From CAZPGL01 sp964586175 (GTDB lineage: Bacteria; Actinomycetota; Acidimicrobiia; Acidimicrobiales; MedAcidi-G1), in assembly GCA_964586175.1 (NCBI GenBank), contig CAZPGL010000053.1:1-11334 (forward strand): a stretch of DNA of 11,334 bases. The letters are read 5' to 3'. Positions 6,070-11,334 of this stretch are shown in pieces. Below the pieces are notes generated by a model. It was not told the origin of the DNA and ran no database searches. It worked only from the letters and a program-made list of their open reading frames with translations. Every line of letters starts with the position of its first letter. Positions within the stretch are counted from its first letter, which is position 1. The translations under genes and the position numbers were made by a program.

Positions 6070-7308
6070 ATGACCAGCACCGAACCGACCGCCGCTTCCG
6101 GCTCCGACCGGCCGCCAGCACCCGGGCATCCGCGCGGGTACACGGGCGACCTGCCGGTGACCGGGGCCTGGCTGGACGGCGACCCGGTCGGCGAACGCCG
6201 CTTCGCCCCGGTCAACCCGGGTCGACCCTTCGTGCTCGAAGGCGGCGGGGTACTCGAGGGCGTCACCATGGCCTACGAGACGTGGGGCACCCTGTCGCCG
6301 GCCGCCGACAACGCGGTGCTGGTGTGCCACGCCCTCACCGGCGACTCCCATGCATTCGGCGAGGTCGGCGGCTCGCATCCCACCCCCGGTTGGTGGAACG
6401 GGGTGATCGGTCCGGGGCGGGCCCTCGATCCCGACCGGCACTTCATCGTGTGCATCAACGTGCTCGGCGGCTGCCAGGGATCGACCGGTCCGGCGTCGAC
6501 CGACCCGACGACCGGAGCACCGTATGGTTCGACGTTCCCCGTCGTGACCATCCGCGACCAGGTTCGATGCCAGGCCGCGGTCGCCGATCATCTTGGCATC
6601 GACCGGTGGCGGCTCGTCATCGGCGGTTCGAAGGGCGGCATGCAGGTCCTCGAGTGGGGCGTCATGTACCCCGATCGCGTCGGTGCCCTCGCACCGCTCA
6701 CTACCGCCCTGGCGGCCAGCGCCTGGCAGATCGGGTGGAGCGCGGCCGGCCGTACCGCCCTCGTTCTCGACCCCCGGTTCCGGGGTGGCGACTACTACGA
6801 TGCCGCCCCCGGCGACGGGCCCCACGCCGGGTTGGCCGTCGCCCGGTCCATCGCCCAGATCCACTATCGCAGTGACGAGTCGTTCACCCAGCGGTTCGGC
6901 CGTGACGTCGTCGATCCTCGGCACCTGTACGGACTGTGGGACCGCTTCCAGGTCGAGTCGTACCTCGACTACCACGGCGAGAAGCTGGTGAGGCGCTTCG
7001 ACGCCAACAGCTATCTGGTGTTGAACCGGGCCATGGACCTTCACGACTTGGCCCGCGACCGGGGCAGCATGGGAGAGGCGGTCGCCCGCCTGGCCCGGGT
7101 GCCGGTGCTCACCTTGAGCATCAGCTCGGACATCCTGTATCCGACGAGCCAGCAGAAGGCTCTGCGGGATGCCGTGCGCGGCGGCGGCGGGCGATGTACC
7201 CATCATGTGATCCAGAACGGTGACGGCCACGACGGGTTCCTCGTCGCCACCCGAGCCGTGTCCGGGCATGTGGACAACTTCCTCGAGGAGGTCGAGAACC
7301 ATGACTGA
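6070..7308 (+). CDS. metX: Homoserine O-acyltransferase (acetyltransferase)
   Basis: Alpha/beta-hydrolase enzyme that activates homoserine with acetyl-CoA (or succinyl-CoA in some members), the committed step to methionine. From the ATG at 6070 it is 412 residues. Visible are LVCHALTGDSHA (84-95), the family motif NVLGGCQGSTGP (130-141), the nucleophile elbow GGSKGGMQ with Ser187, SSDILYP with catalytic Asp354, and GDGHDGF with catalytic His387. The elbow Lys188 is unusual; many homologues have Met or Phe there. An in-frame ATG at 6040 would add ten residues. Neither start has a good ribosome site, and 6070 is preferred because the 6040 start lies closer to the riboswitch platform and adds MCRIPWLHPT, which does not look like family sequence. 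The gene follows the SAM riboswitch directly and overlaps the next gene by 8 nt. Acetyl versus succinyl use cannot be settled from sequence alone. Confidence 0.94.
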   Translation: MTSTEPTAASGSDRPPAPGHPRGYTGDLPVTGAWLDGDPVGERRFAPVNPGRPFVLEGGGVLEGVTMAYETWGTLSPAADNAVLVCHALTGDSHAFGEVGGSHPTPGWWNGVIGPGRALDPDRHFIVCINVLGGCQGSTGPASTDPTTGAPYGSTFPVVTIRDQVRCQAAVADHLGIDRWRLVIGGSKGGMQVLEWGVMYPDRVGALAPLTTALAASAWQIGWSAAGRTALVLDPRFRGGDYYDAAPGDGPHAGLAVARSIAQIHYRSDESFTQRFGRDVVDPRHLYGLWDRFQVESYLDYHGEKLVRRFDANSYLVLNRAMDLHDLARDRGSMGEAVARLARVPVLTLSISSDILYPTSQQKALRDAVRGGGGRCTHHVIQNGDGHDGFLVATRAVSGHVDNFLEEVENHD

Positions 7309-8527
7309 GGACGCTCACCGACCCGTCCCGCCCGACCTGTCTGACCTGTCGCCCGAAGCAGGGGTCGAGCCGGAGACGACGGCGGTGCTGGGCGGCCGGC
7401 CCGAGGGGGAGCGATCGCTGGCACCGGTGCTGTTCCCGTCGTCGACGTTCACGTACAGCTCGGTCGAGGAGGGACGGCGCTACGCCACCGAGCTGGCACC
7501 GGAACGCTTCTACAGCCGCTACGGCAACCCGACCATCAACGCCTTCGAATCCACCATCGCCGAACTGGAGGGCGCTGAGGCGGCCCGGGCGTTCGCTTCG
7601 GGCATGGGCGCCATCAGCGCCATCGTCTTCGGGCTGTGTTCCAGCGGCGACCACATCGTCGCCCAACGCCAGATGTATGCCGGCACGCTGCTGCTGCTTC
7701 AGACGGCGTGCCCTCGGTTCGGCATCGACGTCACGTTCGTGGACGGCACCCGGCCCGGGGCCTTCGCCGAGGCGGTGGTGCCCGGCAAGACGATGCTGGT
7801 GTTCGCCGAGACGCCGGCCAACCCGAAGCTGGACCTCGTCGACCTCGATGACCTGGGGTCGATCGCCGGACCGATGACCGTCGTCGATTCGACGTTCGCC
7901 ACACCATTGGGGCAGACGCCCCTGGCGCACGGCGTCGATCTCGTCGTCCACTCGGCGACCAAGGGCATCGCCGGCCACAACGACGCCACCATCGGCGTCG
8001 TCGCCGGTTCGCAGGACCTGCTGGCCTGGCTCTGGGGCTTCGCCGTGCTGCACGGGGCGAACGCCTCGCCGTTCGATGCCCTCAACGCCCACCGCGGCGT
8101 GCGGACCCTGGGGGTGCGTCTCGCCCATCAGGCCGCCACCGCGCAACGATTGGCCGAGTTCCTGGAGGGCCACGATGCGGTGGCCGAGGTGCGCTATCCA
8201 GGGCTCGAGTCGCATCCCCAGCACCGCCTGGCTGAACGCCAGATGCGCAGCAACGGCGGGTTGTTCACCTTCGATCTGGCCGGCGACGTCGAAGCCGGCC
8301 GACGGTTCGTTGAGGCCACCAGGATCGCCCGGCAGGCCACGTCTCTGGGTGGACCGGAGACGCTGGTGACCCATCCGGCCAGCACCACCCACGTGAGCCT
8401 CACTCCCGAGGAGCAGGCCGAGTCGGGCATCGGGCCGGGCACGGTGCGGGTGTCGTGCGGGCTGGAACATGCCGACGACCTCGAAGCCGATCTGGCCCAG
8501 GCGTTGGATGCGGCCGCCGTCGGCTAG
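7301..8527 (+). CDS. Cys/Met-metabolism PLP enzyme (cystathionine gamma-synthase or O-acylhomoserine sulfhydrylase type)
   Basis: PLP-dependent trans-sulfuration enzyme expected to take the O-acylhomoserine made by MetX and replace the acyl group with cysteine (giving cystathionine) or sulfide (giving homocysteine). It has 408 residues. Motifs: YSRYGNPT (71-78, cofactor phosphate contact from the partner subunit), SGMGAIS (100-106), MYAGT with ring-stacking Tyr126, VVDSTFATP with Asp196 binding the pyridine nitrogen, and HSATKGIAGHND with the Schiff-base Lys221. Near the end, LVTHPASTTHVSL and VRVSCGLE are typical. Gly128 stands where methionine gamma-lyases have their active-site Cys, which argues against lyase function. 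The start at 7301 overlaps the metX stop by 8 nt and has GAGGAG at 7285-7290, so translation is coupled and the gene shares the SAM riboswitch. metB versus metY/metZ cannot be decided here. Confidence 0.92.
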   Translation: MTEDAHRPVPPDLSDLSPEAGVEPETTAVLGGRPEGERSLAPVLFPSSTFTYSSVEEGRRYATELAPERFYSRYGNPTINAFESTIAELEGAEAARAFASGMGAISAIVFGLCSSGDHIVAQRQMYAGTLLLLQTACPRFGIDVTFVDGTRPGAFAEAVVPGKTMLVFAETPANPKLDLVDLDDLGSIAGPMTVVDSTFATPLGQTPLAHGVDLVVHSATKGIAGHNDATIGVVAGSQDLLAWLWGFAVLHGANASPFDALNAHRGVRTLGVRLAHQAATAQRLAEFLEGHDAVAEVRYPGLESHPQHRLAERQMRSNGGLFTFDLAGDVEAGRRFVEATRIARQATSLGGPETLVTHPASTTHVSLTPEEQAESGIGPGTVRVSCGLEHADDLEADLAQALDAAAVG

Positions 8528-8537
8528 TCGGCGGGCG

Positions 8538-8637
8538 NNNNNNNNNNNNNNNNNNNNNNNNNNNNNNNNNNNNNNNNNNNNNNNNNNNNNNNNNNNNNNN
8601 NNNNNNNNNNNNNNNNNNNNNNNNNNNNNNNNNNNNN
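8538..8637. other. Assembly gap of 100 N
   Basis: Exactly 100 unresolved bases, the customary placeholder for a scaffold join of unknown true length. It starts 10 nt after the PLP enzyme stop and ends 7 nt before the glycosylase start. Any promoter, terminator or additional gene there is lost, and the two flanks may not be close neighbours in the genome. Confidence 0.97.
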
Positions 8638-8644
8638 CGCGTCG

Positions 8645-9424
8645 ATGCCTGAGATTCTGGAGATCGAGGTCTACCGGGTGCTCGCTGAGCGGGTGGTCGG
8701 ACGGACCGTCCGCCAGGTACAGGCCCCGGACGCCTGGTTCGTGAAGGGCGGTGCCACCCCGGCAGCGGTCGCCGACGCCCTGGTCGGGCGACGGGTCACC
8801 GCGGCCCGTCGCCGCGGCAAGTTGCTGCTGTTGGATTCGGGCGGACCCACGTTGGGTCTGCGGTTCGGCATGACGGGCCGGCTGCTGGTCGACGGCGATG
8901 CGGCCATCGAACGTCTGGAGTGGGGTGGGCGCCGCCATGAGCCGGCCTGGCACCGTTTCTCCCTGGTGTTCCGGGGCGGGGGCCGTCTGGTGGTCGACGA
9001 CCCGCGGCGGCTGGGTGGCGTCGAACTGGCTCCCGACGAAGAGGCCCTGGGACCCGACGCGTTCGGCCTCGGGGTCGCCGATCTGCGGGTCGCCCTCGCC
9101 GGCGGCCGGGGCCCGCTCAAGGCCCGGCTGCTGGACCAGGCCCGGGTGGCCGGTCTGGGCAACCTTCTGGTCGACGAGATCTGCTGGAGGGCGGGGTTGG
9201 ATCCCCGTCGCCCGGCCGGGTCGGTGAACGCCGACGAGGTCCGTCGCCTGGCCGGCACGGTGCGTTCGGTGCTGTCCCGGCTGGGAAGGCGGGGCGGTTC
9301 CCACACCGGCGACCTGTTTCCGGCCCGGGCGGCCGGGGGCCCGTGCCCGCTCGACGGAACCCCGCTGCGGAAGGCCACGGTGGGTGGCCGGACCACCTGG
9401 TTCTGCCCGGGCCACCAACACTGA
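8645..9424 (+). CDS. Fpg/Nei-family DNA glycosylase with altered zinc finger
   Basis: Base-excision repair enzyme of the formamidopyrimidine-DNA glycosylase/endonuclease VIII family: it removes oxidised bases and nicks the abasic site. The N-terminus MPEILEIEVYR supplies the catalytic Pro (after Met removal) and Glu, which fixes the start at 8645 although the N-gap lies 7 nt upstream. RRGKLLLLD carries the conserved Lys59; LRFGMTGRLLV (72-82), DDPRRLGG (118-125) and GLGNLLVDEICWRAGLDPRR (170-189, Asn173) are the other family blocks. The C-terminal finger reads PCPLDGTPLRKATVGGRTTW and then FCPGHQH. Cys234 and Cys254 are kept, but the second and fourth ligand positions are Asp237 and His257 in place of Cys. 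The DNA-contacting Arg (R249 in GGRTT) is intact. Length 259 is slightly short but normal. Fpg and Nei cannot be separated with certainty, so no symbol is given. Confidence 0.9.
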   Translation: MPEILEIEVYRVLAERVVGRTVRQVQAPDAWFVKGGATPAAVADALVGRRVTAARRRGKLLLLDSGGPTLGLRFGMTGRLLVDGDAAIERLEWGGRRHEPAWHRFSLVFRGGGRLVVDDPRRLGGVELAPDEEALGPDAFGLGVADLRVALAGGRGPLKARLLDQARVAGLGNLLVDEICWRAGLDPRRPAGSVNADEVRRLAGTVRSVLSRLGRRGGSHTGDLFPARAAGGPCPLDGTPLRKATVGGRTTWFCPGHQH

Positions 9425-9438
9425 GCGCGGTTCCCCAC

Positions 9439-9444
9439 TACCAT
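9439..9444 (+). promoter_or_regulatory. Candidate -10 box (TACCAT) before the small membrane protein gene
   Basis: TACCAT fits TANNNT, lies 15 nt after the glycosylase stop and would start a short leader near 9451 that contains the GGAGAGGGG ribosome site. No -35 is recognisable. Confidence 0.3.
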
Positions 9445-9464
9445 GCAAAGCCGGAGAGGGGTCG

Positions 9465-9944
9465 ATGGGCGACGGATCAAGGCGAATCGAACACCGACGG
9501 CGGGCCGGTCGAGCCGCCGGAGGGTTGCTGGTGGGACTGCTGCTCGCCGTCACGTTGCTGGTCGGTCCGGCCCGGGCCCAGGTCACCACCGTCGAGACGG
9601 TGCCGCCGACGGTCGACACGACCGGCCGGACGGCCGGCGACCGTGTCGACCAGATCGTGTTGATTCTGCGGGTCGTGGCTGGTGTGGTGGTCGTGTCCAC
9701 GGTCGGGTTCTGGTGGCACACGCGGCCTGAGCGGCGGTTGCGGGCCGCCATCGACCGGGGCGAGATCGACGGTCCGGTGGGTGTCGTCGAGGAGCGGACC
9801 GTCGAAGCGAGCGCCGCCCGGCCGGCGCTGCGGGGCCGCCCGGTGGTGGAGTCGTTGCCGCCCCGGTCGTCGGTCGACCTGCTGAACGAGTTCATGGCCC
9901 GCGGCGCGCCCGGCGAGGCTGATGCTGGGGAGCGGGTGGGCTAG
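9465..9944 (+). CDS. Small secreted/membrane-anchored protein of unknown function
   Basis: I do not recognise this 159-residue protein. A strongly basic N-terminus (RRIEHRRR, 6-13) precedes a hydrophobic stretch (about 19-35) ending GPARA|Q, which resembles a signal peptide with cleavage after residue 38. A short Thr/Val/Pro-rich segment (39-60) follows, then a second hydrophobic span IVLILRVVAGVVVVSTVGFW (64-83), and then a basic stop-transfer HTRPERRLR and a soluble tail of about 70 residues ending in SSVDLLNEFMARGAPGEAD. The predicted layout is a short external segment, one membrane helix and a cytoplasmic C-terminus; the cleavage is inferred, and a two-helix hairpin is the alternative. 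The ATG at 9465 is supported by GGAGAGGGG at 9453-9461. It lies 40 nt after the glycosylase gene; the open frame upstream to 9384 overlaps that gene and is not used. Confidence 0.75.
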   Translation: MGDGSRRIEHRRRAGRAAGGLLVGLLLAVTLLVGPARAQVTTVETVPPTVDTTGRTAGDRVDQIVLILRVVAGVVVVSTVGFWWHTRPERRLRAAIDRGEIDGPVGVVEERTVEASAARPALRGRPVVESLPPRSSVDLLNEFMARGAPGEADAGERVG

Positions 9945-9947
9945 GTT
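9942..9947 (+). promoter_or_regulatory. Candidate -10 box (TAGGTT) for a leaderless transcript
   Basis: TAGGTT overlaps the stop codon of the small membrane protein gene. CTGATG at 9919-9924 gives a weak -35 with a 17-nt spacer. The expected start of transcription, 9954-9956, coincides with the ATG at 9956. Confidence 0.35.
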
Positions 9948-9955
9948 CGTCGGCG

Positions 9956-10177
9956 ATGTCCGACGGCCTGGATCTCGATGCCATGCTGGCCCGCTTCCGC
10001 GAGCGGGCCGAAGCGGTGCGCAACCGCAACATGCCGCCCATCGGTGGCGATGAGCGCCAACGGTTCCTCGATCAGGCCCAGGCCGATTTCCAGGATTTCG
10101 CCATCATCGGCGACGCCGACGCCACCATCGAGGACGGCGTCCTGACGCTGCGCATCGACCTGTCGGGCGGCGGCTGA
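9956..10177 (+). CDS. Small acidic protein of unknown function, 73 residues
   Basis: Not assigned to a named family. The first half is a charged amphipathic helix (LDAMLARFRERAEAVRNRN), followed by a PPIGGDERQRFLDQAQADFQDFAIIGDA segment and a short beta-like end (ATIEDGVLTLRIDL). There is no membrane segment, Cys pair or known motif. Its even amphipathic pattern, sensible start and fit between two genes make it a likely real coding region. No Shine-Dalgarno site is visible in the 11 nt between the previous stop and its ATG, while a -10-like box is, so a leaderless message is possible. It ends 6 nt before the end of the convergent minus-strand gene. A partner-binding or regulatory role would be guesswork. 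Confidence 0.72.
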   Translation: MSDGLDLDAMLARFRERAEAVRNRNMPPIGGDERQRFLDQAQADFQDFAIIGDADATIEDGVLTLRIDLSGGG

Positions 10178-10183
10178 GCCGGT

Positions 10184-11194
10184 TCAGGCGGCGTCGAAGG
10201 CGGCCCGGAGGACGTCGCCGTTCGGTTCGGCGGCCATCCGCTGGTACAGGAGCCGCCGGGTCTCCTCGGCGGCCCGCTCCGGTTGTTCGACGGTGGCCCA
10301 GTGGACCAGCCCGTCCCAGAAGCGGTCGATGAGGACGTGGCCGGGGATCTGCCCGCCGTCGAGGGTGCGGAAGTGCACGTGGGAGAACTCGCCGAGGTAG
10401 AGGTTGAGCGACCGGACGTGGATGCGTTCGTCGATACGGATGCGTTCGACGATCTCGGCGGCCAGCTCGGCTTCGTGGCGCCGGCTGGTGAACAGGTCGG
10501 GGGAGCGCATGATGGCCTGGGTTTCGGCGAAGCCCAGCTCGGCCCGGAACTCGATGATCAACAGGTTGGCGAGGAACGACAGCAGCTCTTCGATCTGCTG
10601 GTCGATCTCGGGGAGGTGGCGGCCGCCGTCCTCGCGGGCGATGTTGTCGTCGGGTTCGATGTCGGGGTGGGCGTCGGGGCCGAACACGAGGTCGCGGGCC
10701 ACGAACCACATTTCGTCGTGGCCGCCGATCCCCAGCGCCGGAAGGCCGCCTTCGTCGATGCCGTGGGCGTCGAGCAGGCCCCGGTCGAGGTGGCCGATGG
10801 CCATCTCGGAGATGTCCTCGACGATGGCCGCCTGCAGGTCGGGGACCGGTAGCAGGGACAGGAAGGCGCCGCGGGCCTCGATCTTGCCGACGATGGTGAG
10901 GTTGTTCCAGAACGGTTGGTCGAGGCCGTGGCGGATGAGGGCGGCCTGCTGGGCGGCGGTGGGGACCCGGACGCCGGTCAGCAGGGCGGCCGTGGCGTCG
11001 TAGGGCTGGCCGCCTCGTGCCCGTAGGGAGGTCTCCCAGGCGTCGAGGGCCGGTTCCCGGATCAGGGTGCGGGGCGACTGGTAGGTGCCGTCGGCGAGGA
11101 AGCCCCCGTGGAGGCGTCGACCGTCGACCTCGTGGGGGGCCGCGTAGTCGTGGTCGGCGAGGAGCTCGTCGGGCTCGTAGACCAGTCGCGCCAT
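10184..11194 (-). CDS. Uncharacterised mostly helical protein, 336 residues
   Basis: I do not recognise the family. There is no signal peptide or membrane span. After an N-terminal part with HGGFLADGTYQSPRTLIREP (29-48), the protein appears largely alpha-helical: about 98-114, 119-142, 198-228 and 240-268 are long helices rich in Glu, Ile and Leu. The last holds DERIH (255-259), an E-x2-H pair of the kind that binds iron in ferritin-like di-iron proteins. Other acidic or His residues that could join it are Glu106, Glu130/His135, His159/Glu161 (GGHDEMW) and Glu215. The second E-x2-H expected of that fold is not clear, so the resemblance is weak. Length is close to AurF-type N-oxygenases, but its His pattern does not match what I know of them. 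The gene is convergent with the 73-aa gene and divergent from tRNA-Gly. The ATG at 11194 has no strong ribosome site. Confidence 0.85.
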   Translation of the reverse strand: MARLVYEPDELLADHDYAAPHEVDGRRLHGGFLADGTYQSPRTLIREPALDAWETSLRARGGQPYDATAALLTGVRVPTAAQQAALIRHGLDQPFWNNLTIVGKIEARGAFLSLLPVPDLQAAIVEDISEMAIGHLDRGLLDAHGIDEGGLPALGIGGHDEMWFVARDLVFGPDAHPDIEPDDNIAREDGGRHLPEIDQQIEELLSFLANLLIIEFRAELGFAETQAIMRSPDLFTSRRHEAELAAEIVERIRIDERIHVRSLNLYLGEFSHVHFRTLDGGQIPGHVLIDRFWDGLVHWATVEQPERAAEETRRLLYQRMAAEPNGDVLRAAFDAA

Positions 11195-11250
11195 GCGGGG
11201 GAGTCTTGCCGACGGCGGGGTCGTTCGCCCTGTCCGGCGACCGGAACGGC

Positions 11251-11275
11251 GGGCGCCGCCGCTACAGTGGCGCCC
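11251..11275 (+). promoter_or_regulatory. Candidate tRNA-Gly promoter within a perfect inverted repeat
   Basis: A -10-like TACAGT (11263-11268) lies 11 nt before the tRNA. It is flanked by GGGCGCC (11251-11257) and its exact complement GGCGCCC (11269-11275). No clear -35 is seen. The repeat may be an operator-like site or chance in GC-rich DNA. Confidence 0.3.
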
Positions 11276-11279
11276 CGAC

Positions 11280-11334
11280 GCGGACGTAGCTCAGTTGGTA
11301 GAGCATCACCTTGCCAAGGTGAGGGTCGCGGGTT
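11280..11334 (+). tRNA. tRNA-Gly (anticodon GCC), 3' end cut by the window
   Basis: Reads glycine GGC/GGU codons. Visible parts: acceptor strand GCGGACG (11280-11286), D arm GCTC...GAGC (11289-11292 with 11301-11304) with AGTTGGTA loop, anticodon stem TCACC/GGTGA (11306-11310 with 11318-11322) around loop TTGCCAA with anticodon GCC at 11313-11315, variable loop GGGTC, and the 5' T-arm strand GCGGG followed by TT. The 3' T strand and acceptor strand fall beyond the end. Confidence 0.95.

Noticed and set aside
5980..7302. 440-codon minus-strand frame opposite metX
   Set aside because: Antisense shadow of a clear homoserine acyltransferase gene; composition is biased and without motifs.
7121..9895. 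924-codon open frame on the minus strand spanning the N gap
   Set aside because: It stays open only because N codons carry no stop, and it lies opposite the PLP enzyme and glycosylase genes. No domain is recognisable.
1..11334. CRISPR arrays, insertion sequences, prophage or integrase genes, attachment sites
   Set aside because: No regularly spaced repeats, transposase motifs, integrase motifs or duplicated tRNA ends were seen. The tRNA-Gly is cut by the window, so an insertion beyond it cannot be judged.

Overview
This is a very GC-rich window with GTG starts, tightly packed genes and TANNNT-type -10 boxes. The layout and a SAM riboswitch of the actinobacterial kind point to a high-GC actinomycete. 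The class Acidimicrobiia is my best guess, from the flavour of the small proteins and not from a search. A run of exactly 100 N (8538-8637) marks this as a draft or metagenome scaffold. Nothing looks like a phage, insertion sequence, CRISPR array or integrated island; it reads as chromosomal housekeeping DNA with several unusual family members.

Left block (2-2803, all +): the 3' part of a long acyl-CoA dehydrogenase, lgt, a class III nucleotidyl-cyclase-like domain protein and an alkyltransferase-like (ATL) protein. Junctions are 5 nt, a 4-nt ATGA overlap and 2 nt, so the four are probably one transcript. The cyclase lacks the usual catalytic Asn, and the ATL has Trp-Trp where MGMT has Cys-His.

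Middle block (2804-5846, +): a 178-nt leader with a long imperfect hairpin, a DEAD-box RNA helicase, and 24 nt later a gamma-type N6-adenine DNA methyltransferase with no restriction gene in view.

Methionine block (5847-8527, +): a promoter, then a SAM-I/SAM-IV-clan riboswitch whose P1-P4 helices and a 6-bp P3-loop pseudoknot can be traced by eye, then metX and a Cys/Met-metabolism PLP enzyme overlapping it by 8 nt. This is a SAM-controlled route from homoserine to cystathionine or homocysteine.

Right block (8528-11334): the assembly gap, an Fpg/Nei glycosylase whose zinc finger reads C-x2-D...C-x2-H, a small protein with a signal peptide and one membrane segment, a possibly leaderless 73-aa protein, a convergent 336-aa protein of unknown function on the minus strand, and the 5' part of tRNA-Gly(GCC) cut by the window end.

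No clear multi-gene new system was found. The points most worth following are the riboswitch architecture, the helicase leader hairpin, the methyltransferase beside the helicase, and the residue-level oddities in the cyclase, ATL and glycosylase.
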